Shown here piece by piece: positions 1 to 6,114 of a stretch of DNA of 9,170 nucleotides. The notes under the pieces are model-generated. The model was not told where the DNA came from, made no database searches, and saw only the letters and a program-made list of their open reading frames with translations. The DNA is from a bacterium. Its GTDB lineage: Bacteria > Patescibacteriota > Microgenomatia > Levybacterales > UBA12049. The translations under genes and the position numbers were made by a program. The first letter of the stretch is position 1; the number at the start of each line of letters is the position of its first letter. The stretch lies in contig JAKAEF010000035.1 in assembly GCA_021820025.1 (NCBI GenBank), forward strand, positions 1 through 9,170. The letters run 5' to 3'.

Positions 1-157
1 CGTATGCTTTGGTTACTTCTTTAAATTTTGCTTCTGCTTCTTTTGTTTTATTGCGGTCAGGATGATACTGCAAAGCAAGTTTTCTGTAGGCTTTTTTAAT
101 TTCCTCAGGCGTTGCGGTTTTTGAAACTCCTAATATTTGATAATAATCTTCTGCCAT
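1..157 (-). CDS. dnaJ: Chaperone DnaJ, N-terminal fragment (J domain)
   Basis: This is the 5' end of dnaJ, cut by the window edge after 52 codons. DnaJ (Hsp40) delivers unfolded clients to DnaK and stimulates its ATPase through the J domain. The visible part is a nearly complete J domain: it opens MAEDYYQILGVSKTAT, has the helix II segment EEIKKAYRKLALQYHPDRN, and carries the diagnostic HPD tripeptide at residues 32-34. The ATG at 155-157 is preceded on the minus strand by AGGAGAG, the clearest Shine-Dalgarno sequence in the window, so the start is well supported. It lies 79 nt downstream of dnaK, with an intrinsic-terminator-like hairpin between them. Whether the rest carries the Gly/Phe, zinc-finger and C-terminal domains of a full DnaJ cannot be seen; the gene order favours full DnaJ. 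Confidence 0.95.
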   Translation of the reverse strand, partial: MAEDYYQILGVSKTATPEEIKKAYRKLALQYHPDRNKTKEAEAKFKEVTKAY

Positions 158-174
158 ATCTCTCCTATTGTACT

Positions 175-197
175 AAAAAAGCGCTCATAAGCGCTTT
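175..197 (-). terminator. Intrinsic terminator / attenuator between dnaK and dnaJ
   Basis: On the minus strand the RNA would form a perfect 8-bp stem, AAAGCGCT / AGCGCTTT (plus-strand 178-185 with 190-197) around a 4-nt loop. The stem's 3' arm runs into a six-T tract (175-180 on the plus strand are all A). The T-run is present only in the dnaK-to-dnaJ direction. It sits 17 nt before the dnaJ ATG, so it probably reduces read-through from dnaK into dnaJ rather than ending the operon. No convincing separate dnaJ promoter was seen. Confidence 0.7.
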
Positions 198-236
198 GCT
201 AGTGTTTTCTTATTAATGAAGAACAACAAGTAAGAC

Positions 237-2153
237 TTAGCTTACTACTTCTCCTTCTTGAACATCACCTTTCTCGTCTTTTTTGCCTTCTTCTTCTTTC
301 GCACCTACTTCTTGAGAAGCATCTGGTGTTGCGCCTGTTGGCTGATCTCCAGCTGCTTTGTATAGTGCTTCTCCAACTTTTTGCAAAGTTTCTGAAAGGT
401 CTTTTGTTTTTGCTTCCAATTCTTCTTTACTACCTGTTTCTAAAATATCTTTAAGTGCTTTTACTTTTTCTTCTACTTGAGATTTAATATCTGCGGGTGC
501 TTTATCTCCTGCATCTTTTAAGCTTTTTTCTGCTGTAAAAATAAGAGAATCGGCTGCATTTCTTGCTTCAATTTTTGCCTTTTTCTCTTCATCTTCTTTT
601 GCATGCATTTCAGCTTCTTTTGTCATTTTTTCAACTTCTTCTTTTGATAATCCTGTACTACCGGTAATTCTGATTGATTGTTCTTTTCCGGTTGCTTTAT
701 CTTTTGCTTTTACAGACAAAATTCCAGATGCATCAATATCAAAAGTAACTTCTACTTGTGGGACTCCTCTAGGCGCAGGTGGGATTCCAGAGAGAATGAA
801 TCGTCCTAAAGATTTATTATCTGCTGCCATTGGTCTTTCTCCTTGTAAAACATTAATTTCTACTTGTGTTTGATTATCAGACGCAGTAGAGAATACTTGC
901 GATTTACTTGTTGGAATAGTTGTGTTTCTTGGGATAAGTGGTGTAGATACTGCACCTAATGTTTCAAGTCCAAGTGTTAATGGAGTTACATCAAGTAATA
1001 AGACATCTGAGACTTCTCCACCTAAAACGCCACCTTGTACTGCTGCTCCCACTGCAACGACTTCGTCTGGATTAACTCCTCTGTTTGGTTCTTTACCAAA
1101 GAATTTGGTAACGGTTTCTACAACTTTTGGCATTCTTGTCATTCCTCCAACCATAACTACTTCATCAATGCCGCTAACAGTTATTCCTGCATCTTTAAGA
1201 GCTTGTTCTACAGGTTTTATTGTTTTTTGAATTAGTGAATCAACAATTAACTCAAGCTTTGCTCGTGTTAAAGTCATAGTTAAATGAAGTGGACCACTTG
1301 GACCTTGCGTTATAAATGGCTGGTTAATTTGTGCTTCTTGAGAGCTAGACAATTCAATTTTTGCTTTTTCTGCCGACTCTTTAAGTCTTTGTAGTGCTTG
1401 TGGGTCTTTTCTAAGATCAATATTATTTTCTTTTTTAAATTCATCTGCTAAGTAATCAATAATTGCTTGGTCAAAATCATCTCCTCCTAAATGAGTATCT
1501 CCATTGGTTGATTTAACTTCATAAACTCCTTCACCAAGCTCCAAAACAGAAATATCAAATGTTCCTCCACCCAAATCATACACAGCAATGGTGTGTGCAT
1601 TTTTCTTGTCTAAGCCATAGGCCAATGCTGCTGCGGTTGGCTCATTAATAATTCTCATGACTTCAAGACCTGCAATTTCTCCTGCTTGTTTGGTTGCTTG
1701 TCTTTGAGAATCATCAAAATATGCAGGAACAGTAATAACTGCTTTTGTTACTTTTCCGCCTAAATAGCTTTCTGCATCTGCTTTAATTTTTTGTAAAATC
1801 ATTGCACTAACTTCTTGTGGAGTGTATGTTTTGCCGTCTACTTCAACAACAGCCATATCATCGCGGCCAGCTTTAATTTTATATGGCAATAACTTCATGT
1901 CACGCTGAACTGAAGGATCACTAAACTTTCGACCCATTAAGCGTTTTACAGAATAAATTGTTTCAAATGGTTTTAATACCATTTGTCGCTTTGCAACATC
2001 TCCAACTACATGTGTTTTTGGATCTACAACAGATGGAATAACGTTTCGTCCTTCTGCCGAGTGGATAACTTTTGGTTGTCCACCTTCCATAACTGCAACA
2101 CATGAATTCGTTGTTCCTAAATCAATACCGATAATTTTATTTGAATCTGCCAT
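237..2153 (-). CDS. dnaK: Molecular chaperone DnaK (Hsp70)
   Basis: DnaK binds hydrophobic segments of unfolded proteins in an ATP-controlled cycle with DnaJ and GrpE in the cytoplasm. The 638-residue protein is full length. The N-terminal ATPase domain shows IIGIDLGTTNS (residues 7-17), the NEPTAAALAYG motif and the phosphate-binding DLGGGTFDIS. The substrate-binding domain begins around the linker DVLLLDVTPLTLGLETLG, and a charged helical lid and Lys/Glu-rich tail end in GEVVS. The N-terminal lobe has the longer form typical of Gram-negative-type DnaK, without the deletion seen in Firmicutes. The ATG starts 1 nt after the grpE stop, so it is probably translationally coupled; a purine-rich AGGAAAAGAAG lies just upstream inside grpE. 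It is transcribed from the CIRCE-controlled promoter ahead of hrcA. Nothing looks broken. Confidence 0.98.
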   Translation of the reverse strand: MADSNKIIGIDLGTTNSCVAVMEGGQPKVIHSAEGRNVIPSVVDPKTHVVGDVAKRQMVLKPFETIYSVKRLMGRKFSDPSVQRDMKLLPYKIKAGRDDMAVVEVDGKTYTPQEVSAMILQKIKADAESYLGGKVTKAVITVPAYFDDSQRQATKQAGEIAGLEVMRIINEPTAAALAYGLDKKNAHTIAVYDLGGGTFDISVLELGEGVYEVKSTNGDTHLGGDDFDQAIIDYLADEFKKENNIDLRKDPQALQRLKESAEKAKIELSSSQEAQINQPFITQGPSGPLHLTMTLTRAKLELIVDSLIQKTIKPVEQALKDAGITVSGIDEVVMVGGMTRMPKVVETVTKFFGKEPNRGVNPDEVVAVGAAVQGGVLGGEVSDVLLLDVTPLTLGLETLGAVSTPLIPRNTTIPTSKSQVFSTASDNQTQVEINVLQGERPMAADNKSLGRFILSGIPPAPRGVPQVEVTFDIDASGILSVKAKDKATGKEQSIRITGSTGLSKEEVEKMTKEAEMHAKEDEEKKAKIEARNAADSLIFTAEKSLKDAGDKAPADIKSQVEEKVKALKDILETGSKEELEAKTKDLSETLQKVGEALYKAAGDQPTGATPDASQEVGAKEEEGKKDEKGDVQEGEVVS

Positions 2154-2154
2154 A

Positions 2155-2625
2155 TTATTCTTCTTTTCCTACAATTACCTGTGCACTTCGCAAAACCGTA
2201 TCATGTATCATAAATCCGACTCTTGCTTCGTCAATAACTTTATTGTTTTCTCCTTTTGTTGTTCCAACTGCTTCCATTATATGAGGATTATATTCCTCTC
2301 CGATTGTTTTTATTTTTGTTACTCCCTCGTCTTCAAGCAGTTTTATAAATTGGTTAACACTTATCTCTAATCCTTTATCTTGAATGTGCTTTTGTGCCAA
2401 CATGAGTGTATCTAAAACCGGTAAAAGTTTCAAGAGCAATTCTTTATTACTTGACCTTGCCCATTCCATTTTTTGTTCTCCTGTTCTTCTAACTAAATTT
2501 TGATAATCTGCTATTGCTCTTTTATATTTATCTTCTGCTATTACCAATTTTTGTTTACAATCGGCATGAATATCTGCTTCTTCAATAATTTCTTCTTGAA
2601 TTTTTTCTTCTTGTTTTTTATCCAT
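2155..2625 (-). CDS. grpE: Nucleotide exchange factor GrpE
   Basis: GrpE is the DnaK co-chaperone that releases ADP and so resets the Hsp70 cycle. The 156-residue product has an acidic, Glu/Lys-rich N-terminus and a long helix containing KRAIADYQNLVRRT. Its C-terminal beta domain matches the GrpE signature: DEGVTKIKTIGEEYNPHIMEAV, then ARVGFMIHDTVLRSAQVIV. The start chosen is the ATG at 2623-2625, 2 nt after the hrcA stop, with GGGTGG (part of the hrcA end) as ribosome-binding site. An in-frame GTG at 2634 would add three residues and overlap hrcA by 7 nt; it has a poorer upstream site. The protein is somewhat shorter than the about 190-200 residues of E. coli GrpE, mainly at the disordered N-terminus. 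It is the second gene of the hrcA-grpE-dnaK operon. Confidence 0.95.
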   Translation of the reverse strand: MDKKQEEKIQEEIIEEADIHADCKQKLVIAEDKYKRAIADYQNLVRRTGEQKMEWARSSNKELLLKLLPVLDTLMLAQKHIQDKGLEISVNQFIKLLEDEGVTKIKTIGEEYNPHIMEAVGTTKGENNKVIDEARVGFMIHDTVLRSAQVIVGKEE

Positions 2626-2627
2626 AT

Positions 2628-3359
2628 TTACCACCCTTTTGCTATTTCTTCAATTAAATCCCCGAAATATCGTACTGTTGGAATTACCTGTGTATAATTA
2701 AGTCTTGTTGGACCAAGCACACCAATTTCTCCTTTTAATTCCAATGGAGTTTTATATCGGGTAAATACAAATCCATAAGGTCCTTTTAATTTTGGTCCTA
2801 ATTCGTCTCCTAAAAGAATATGAATTTCATTATCTTCTTCTTGAACTCCAAAAACACTTTCAAATGTATCAAATTCGTCTAAGGCAGACAAAAGTCCTCT
2901 GGTAATATCAATGTCATAAAATTCAGGCATATCCAAAATATTTGCATATCCTGCGGCAAAGACATCTCCTTCATCTGTAGTTGCTATAGCCAAAGTTTTT
3001 GTTTTTTCTGCCAAAGATTTAACTACCATTCGCAAACATTGTTGTTCTTTTTCTCGATAGTCCCAAACTCTCTCTTTTAATGCCACTTCTTCTGCAACAG
3101 AAAGTTCTTTCTCTTTCATCAATTGCTTTACATAAAATTTCATTGCAATTGGAGTAGGAACACGACCTGCAGAGGTATGAGGTTTTTTAAGATAACCCAA
3201 TTTTTCTAGTGCAACCATTTCATTTCTGATAGTTGCAGGAGATGCAGCTAAATTATGTTTTTTTTCCAACGTTTCAGAGCCAACTGCTTCTGCAGTCTCA
3301 ATATATTCTTCAATTAAACTTTTTAAAATTTGAATTTGTCTTTGAGTTAAATCATGCAT
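2628..3359 (-). CDS. hrcA: Heat-inducible transcription repressor HrcA, short form
   Basis: HrcA represses class I heat-shock genes by binding CIRCE. The N-terminal winged helix-turn-helix is clear: LTQRQIQILKSLIEEYIETAEAVGS, then AASPATIRNEMVALEKLGYLKKPHTSAGRVPT (about residues 4-70). The C-terminus carries the family signature GEIGVLGPTRLNYTQVIPTVRYF. The protein is only 243 residues, against about 340 in typical HrcA. The segment after the first GAF-like helices passes almost at once to the region VFAAGYANILDMPEFYD, so the first half of the GAF-like domain and the inserted dimerisation domain appear to be missing. The frame is intact, so this looks like a naturally compact form and not a frameshift. 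The start is the ATG at 3357-3359 with GGTGA upstream; in-frame TTG/GTG codons a few residues earlier are less likely. It is the first gene of the operon it should control. Confidence 0.93.
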   Translation of the reverse strand: MHDLTQRQIQILKSLIEEYIETAEAVGSETLEKKHNLAASPATIRNEMVALEKLGYLKKPHTSAGRVPTPIAMKFYVKQLMKEKELSVAEEVALKERVWDYREKEQQCLRMVVKSLAEKTKTLAIATTDEGDVFAAGYANILDMPEFYDIDITRGLLSALDEFDTFESVFGVQEEDNEIHILLGDELGPKLKGPYGFVFTRYKTPLELKGEIGVLGPTRLNYTQVIPTVRYFGDLIEEIAKGW

Positions 3360-3402
3360 ATATTTCACCAATTTCTAATGAAACTTTTACAAATTTTCTC
3401 TG

Positions 3403-3429
3403 TTAGCACTAATTTATCATGACTGCTAG
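3403..3429 (-). promoter_or_regulatory. CIRCE-like operator (HrcA binding site)
   Basis: On the plus strand, TTAGCACTA, a 9-nt spacer and GACTGCTAG match the CIRCE consensus TTAGCACTC-N9-GAGTGCTAA at 15 of 18 half-site positions, with the exact 9-nt spacer. It covers the -10 and most of the spacer of the hrcA promoter and lies 43 bp ahead of the hrcA start. This is the classical arrangement for HrcA autoregulation, with derepression on heat shock. Confidence 0.88.
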
Positions 3430-3439
3430 ATTGTGTCAA
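3411..3439 (-). promoter_or_regulatory. Sigma-70-type promoter of hrcA-grpE-dnaK
   Basis: Read on the minus strand, a perfect -35 TTGACA (3434-3439) is followed by a 17-bp spacer and a -10 TAAATT (3411-3416, 4 of 6 matches). The overlap with the CIRCE-like repeat supports it as the regulated operon promoter. The inferred transcript start, near 3404, leaves a leader of about 45 nt. Confidence 0.8.
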
Positions 3440-3462
3440 TATCCTATAAGTACTTATCTTGC

Positions 3463-3491
3463 TTGACAAGTTACCAAAAGAAGTTTATGAT
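3463..3491 (+). promoter_or_regulatory. Promoter of the FMN riboswitch / ECF transporter operon
   Basis: TTGACA (3463-3468), a 17-bp spacer and TATGAT (3486-3491) match the housekeeping promoter consensus at 11 of 12 positions. The expected transcript start at about 3498 falls at the first base pairs of the riboswitch P1 stem. It diverges from the hrcA promoter; the two -35 boxes are 23 bp apart. Confidence 0.85.
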
Positions 3492-3496
3492 AAAAA

Positions 3497-3611
3497 CACT
3501 TTCGGGGTTTTGTGTAAATCAAAATCGGTGGTATACTCCACGAGCTTTAGTAATAAAGCAGGAACCAGGGAAGTTCTGGTAGCGACCGTACAGTCGGGAT
3601 AGAAGAAAGTG
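3497..3611 (+). ncRNA. FMN riboswitch (RFN element), aptamer
   Basis: The leader carries the whole RFN architecture. P1 pairs CACTTTC (3497-3503) with GAAAGTG (3605-3611). GGGG follows the 5' arm, and P2 pairs TTTTG with CAAAA. P3 is GTGG/CCAC within TCGGTGGTATACTCCACGAGC-like sequence. P4 is GCTTTA/TAAAGC. P5 is ACCAG/CTGGT around GGAAGTT, and P6 is GAC/GTC in AGCGACCGTACAGTC. The 3' junction GGGATAGAAGAAAG resembles the consensus CGGATGgaAGAaGg. Known FMN riboswitches bind flavin mononucleotide and switch off riboflavin synthesis or uptake genes; here it precedes a RibU-like importer. The expression platform downstream is a terminator at the gene start. Confidence 0.92.
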
Positions 3612-3616
3612 ATATT

Positions 3617-3666
3617 GCTAAATTGTGTTTAGCTGTATTTAAGCACCCCAAAAGGGTGTTTTTTTT
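3617..3666 (+). terminator. Riboswitch expression platform with intrinsic terminator
   Basis: CACCC (3644-3648) pairs with GGGTG (3654-3658), extended by weaker A-T/G-T pairs, and is followed by eight T (3659-3666) that end at the ATG at 3667. The 3' arm AAAGGGTG is also the only Shine-Dalgarno-like sequence for that ATG, so the same hairpin could block translation. An alternative pairing of GTGTTTA (3625-3631) with TAAGCAC (3640-3646) would remove the terminator's 5' arm and could act as antiterminator. A competing hairpin, GCTAAA (3617-3622) with TTTAGC (3628-3633), would prevent that and restore termination. The switching scheme is inferred from base pairing only. Confidence 0.8.
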
Positions 3667-4239
3667 ATGAAAAATAGAAGATTAACTACAAAAGAAATTG
3701 CATTAGCGGCAGGACTTTCTGCAATTTCTGCAGTCTTGCAAATTATTCATGTAGGATATATGTCTCCTCAATTTGGCATGTGGATAGATATTGTCGCTGT
3801 TACATGGATTATTGGGCTATTTCTCTTTGGACTTAGAATGTCATTTATTGTTTCACTTATTGGAGCAATTATTATTACTCTTTTTGCACCAGAAACCTGG
3901 CTGGGTGCCAGCATGAAATGGTTAGCAAGTTTTCCTGTGTGGTTTTTACTTGGCATATGGGTAATTAAAAAAGAAAGTGCTTATCAATATTACAAATCAT
4001 TAAAACATTTAATTCTGCCTGTTTTATGTGCCATGGCTATTCGTTGCATAATTATTATTCCCGTAAATTATTACTACGCAATTCCAATTTGGACAGGATT
4101 AACCGCAGCAAAAGCCATGGTAATTATTCCTTGGTATATTATTGCTCTGTTTAATATTGTCCAAACTATTGTAGACGTCGCATTTGCCTGGATTATTGTC
4201 TACAAATTCCGCCTGGACCGCTTTTTACCTAAAGAGTAA
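3667..4239 (+). CDS. ribU: ECF transporter S component, probable riboflavin-specific RibU
   Basis: This is the substrate-binding membrane subunit of an energy-coupling factor importer, located in the cytoplasmic membrane. The 190-residue protein is almost entirely hydrophobic, with about six predicted helices (for example around residues 12-30, 37-57, 58-75 and 115-135). A positively charged N-terminus (MKNRRLTTKE) precedes helix 1. That helix contains AAGLSAISA, including an AxxxA arrangement like the one S components use to contact EcfT. Riboflavin is inferred mainly from the FMN riboswitch directly ahead and the riboflavin kinase gene nearby; the sequence alone shows an S component but not its ligand. 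It is followed after 9 nt by the ATPase gene. The start ATG is fixed by the riboswitch T-run. Length is usual for S components. Confidence 0.82.
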   Translation: MKNRRLTTKEIALAAGLSAISAVLQIIHVGYMSPQFGMWIDIVAVTWIIGLFLFGLRMSFIVSLIGAIIITLFAPETWLGASMKWLASFPVWFLLGIWVIKKESAYQYYKSLKHLILPVLCAMAIRCIIIIPVNYYYAIPIWTGLTAAKAMVIIPWYIIALFNIVQTIVDVAFAWIIVYKFRLDRFLPKE

Positions 4240-4248
4240 AATTACTTT

Positions 4249-4995
4249 ATGAAAAACGGAATTATTTTTAACCATGTCTCCTTTGGCTACTCAAAAAATA
4301 AATCTCTAATTGAAGAAGTAAATTTTTCTATAGAAAAAGGATCCTTTGTTGGCATTACGGGGGTAAACGGATCTGGGAAAACAACACTTGCGCTTATGCT
4401 GAATGGTATTATTCCTCATGAGATTACTGGAAATTTTTCCGGAACAATTACAGTTGATGGAGTAGATACAAAAACAAAACCTGTTTCTTATTTTGCACAA
4501 AAAATTGGCATGGTGTTTCAGAATCCTGATTTTATGTTATTTAATTTAACCGTAACAGAGGAAATTGCATTTGGTTTAAAAAATGTAAAAATACAAAATA
4601 TAGAAACAAAAATTACAAAAGCGTTAGAAATGGTTGGTATGGAAAGCTTTGCTACTCGTGATCCACAAACACTATCTTTGGGAGAAAAGCAAAAAATTTG
4701 TTTAGCAGCTGTTTTAGCATTAGATACTGAATATATTGTACTGGACGAACCAGTGGCTATGCTTGATTATCAAGGAGCTGTACATTTATACAAAATATTA
4801 GATGAATTAAATAAAAAACATAACAAAACAATTATTGTTATAGAGCACGATACAGATTTTTTATTCGCACATGCAAAAGAAACAATTATAGTAGATAAAG
4901 GAAAAATTCTCTTTAACGATACAACCAAAAAAGTTTTTGATCATAAAATGGAATTAAGAAAAATAGGAATTAAAATTCCTCAACCTATACGATGA
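4249..4995 (+). CDS. ecfA: ECF transporter ATP-binding protein (EcfA-like)
   Basis: This cytoplasmic ABC ATPase powers the transporter. The 248-residue protein has all nucleotide-binding motifs: Walker A GVNGSGKTT (38-46), Q-loop Q91 in VFQNPDF, signature LSLGE (142-146, a variant of LSGGQ), Walker B YIVLDEP with the catalytic E167, D-loop MLD (171-173) and H-loop H200 in VIEHD. DEPVAMLD and the FQNPD segment are typical of the cobalt/ECF ATPase group. Only one ATPase gene is present here, while group II ECF modules use an EcfA1-EcfA2 pair, so it probably works as a homodimer, or a partner lies elsewhere. It starts 9 nt after ribU without a strong ribosome-binding site, and its TGA stop overlaps the next ATG (ATGA), implying coupled translation. 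Confidence 0.9.
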   Translation: MKNGIIFNHVSFGYSKNKSLIEEVNFSIEKGSFVGITGVNGSGKTTLALMLNGIIPHEITGNFSGTITVDGVDTKTKPVSYFAQKIGMVFQNPDFMLFNLTVTEEIAFGLKNVKIQNIETKITKALEMVGMESFATRDPQTLSLGEKQKICLAAVLALDTEYIVLDEPVAMLDYQGAVHLYKILDELNKKHNKTIIVIEHDTDFLFAHAKETIIVDKGKILFNDTTKKVFDHKMELRKIGIKIPQPIR

Positions 4996-5558
4996 AAAAA
5001 AGTATTACTGCAGTTAAGCTTATTTCCCTTTTTATGTTTAATTGGATTGTTTTTTCAATTCAAAATCCCTATTTGTTAACTGTTCTTTTTTTTGTACTGC
5101 TTATTCTTTTATATATTGCAAAGGCAGAAATTAAAAAAAGATTATTTGCAATTCTTCCTGTTGCTGTAGCAATAATTATTTTTCAAATTATTTTTTATTT
5201 ATGGGCTCCCTTTACACAACGTCTTTTGTTTGGCTTTATTGCGGCAATAAAGATTGTTCTTGTTAGTCTTTCTGTTTTAACATTTCTTTCCTATACATCT
5301 CTTTTTTCACTTATTAAATTATTTGATTTTTTACCACAAGATATTTTGCTTATTCTCATGATTACAGCATATTTAATTCCATCAATTTTTATTGAGGCAG
5401 AAAAAATTAGAATCGTTCAAAAATCAAGAAATATAAAAGCTTCTTCATTTTCTTCTTTGCCTGCAATAATTATTCCACTTTTGCATAGAGTCTTTCAAAG
5501 AGCCGAAACTATTTCGTTAACTATTCTTGCACGAGGGTATAAATCAAAAATTATATAA
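4992..5558 (+). CDS. ecfT: ECF transporter transmembrane component (EcfT-like), short
   Basis: This is the probable membrane coupling subunit that joins the S component to the ATPase. The 188-residue protein has several hydrophobic helices in its first 130 residues. A C-terminal cytoplasmic part aligns with the EcfT coupling region: LIPSIFIEAEKIRIVQKSRNIK, then PLLHRVFQRAETISLTILARGYKS. The second Ala-Arg-Gly coupling motif is intact (A180-R181-G182); the first is degenerate (SRN where the family has RG). At 188 residues it is shorter than the usual roughly 260. It ends six residues after the ARG motif, so the last helical part is missing. The ATG overlaps the ATPase stop by 4 nt. Its place in the S-A-T operon is the strongest support for the role. 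Confidence 0.85.
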   Translation: MKKSITAVKLISLFMFNWIVFSIQNPYLLTVLFFVLLILLYIAKAEIKKRLFAILPVAVAIIIFQIIFYLWAPFTQRLLFGFIAAIKIVLVSLSVLTFLSYTSLFSLIKLFDFLPQDILLILMITAYLIPSIFIEAEKIRIVQKSRNIKASSFSSLPAIIIPLLHRVFQRAETISLTILARGYKSKII

Positions 5559-5561
5559 ATT

Positions 5562-5570
5562 TGTTATACT
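5562..5570 (+). promoter_or_regulatory. Possible extended -10 promoter for the methyltransferase gene
   Basis: TGT followed by TATACT fits the extended -10 form TGnTATAAT; no matching -35 is present at 17 bp. The expected start near 5577 would give a leader of only about 13 nt with no Shine-Dalgarno. Read-through from ecfT is equally possible, as no terminator follows it. Confidence 0.35.
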
Positions 5571-5589
5571 AAGTTTTGTTCCTTCTTTT

Positions 5590-6114
5590 ATGCAACTTTA
5601 TTTTATTTTTTTTGTAGTATTAATTTTACTTTTTATACTTTCAATTATTCTTATTTCTCTTATTTTTACTACAGTTTTTGGCGGAATCCCTTACTTACCC
5701 TCACATCCACAAAGAATTGAAGATATGATGCAACTAGCAAAAATTAAGGAAGGAGAAAAAACTGTAGATTTGGGAAGTGGCGATGGAAGAATTGTTATTG
5801 CTATGGCTAGAAAAGGAGCTGAGGCGCATGGATATGAACTAAATCTTTTTTATGTTTTACTTTCAAAGTGGAATATTTGGCGAGCAGGACTTTCAGGTAA
5901 AGCATTTATTCATTGGCGAAATTTTTTTCGAACCAACCTCTCTTCGTATGATGTTATTACCTGCTATGGCATTTCCTATCTAATAGGCCGTATTGAAAAA
6001 AAGTTGAGAAAAGAAGTTAAATATTCTGCAAGAATTATTGCAACTTCTTATGAATTTAAAAATTGGAAATATAGCAAAAAAAAGGATTATGCTTTTTTGT
6101 ATAAAAAAGATTAA
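5590..6114 (+). CDS. Membrane-anchored class I SAM methyltransferase, FAM173/ATPSCKMT-like
   Basis: This is a probable S-adenosylmethionine-dependent protein methyltransferase. The 174-residue protein begins with one strong hydrophobic helix (about residues 3-30). It is followed by GGIPYLPSHPQRIEDMMQLA, motif I VDLGSGDGR (59-67), the segment GAEAHGYELN, a SKWNIWRAGL stretch, and late strands SSYDVITCYG and ARIIATSYEFKNW. This sequence order, with a PY.P segment before motif I and GYELN/WRAG after it, is what I recall of the FAM173 family. In mammals that family includes ATPSCKMT, which methylates a lysine in the ATP synthase c subunit, and FAM173A, which acts on the ADP/ATP carrier. The target here is unknown. 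The start at ATG 5590 is chosen because it directly opens the membrane helix; an upstream TTG (5527) would overlap ecfT by 32 nt. Its stop overlaps the convergent kinase gene by 4 nt. Confidence 0.82.
   Translation: MQLYFIFFVVLILLFILSIILISLIFTTVFGGIPYLPSHPQRIEDMMQLAKIKEGEKTVDLGSGDGRIVIAMARKGAEAHGYELNLFYVLLSKWNIWRAGLSGKAFIHWRNFFRTNLSSYDVITCYGISYLIGRIEKKLRKEVKYSARIIATSYEFKNWKYSKKKDYAFLYKKD

Noticed and set aside
158..175. TACAAT just before dnaJ as its own promoter
   Set aside because: It would start transcription inside or after the strong AGGAGAG ribosome-binding site, and it has no -35; read-through from dnaK is simpler.
922..1235. Two open frames on the plus strand inside dnaK
   Set aside because: They lie antisense to the conserved dnaK coding region, have no ribosome-binding site or recognisable protein features, and are explained as shadows of dnaK.
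2626..2634. GTG start for grpE at 2634
   Set aside because: It overlaps hrcA by 7 nt and lacks a well-placed ribosome-binding site, while the ATG at 2625 has GGGTGG about 6 nt upstream.
5527..5589. TTG start for the methyltransferase at 5527
   Set aside because: It would add 21 residues overlapping ecfT and place the promoter-like TGTTATACT inside the gene; ATG 5590 begins exactly at the membrane helix.
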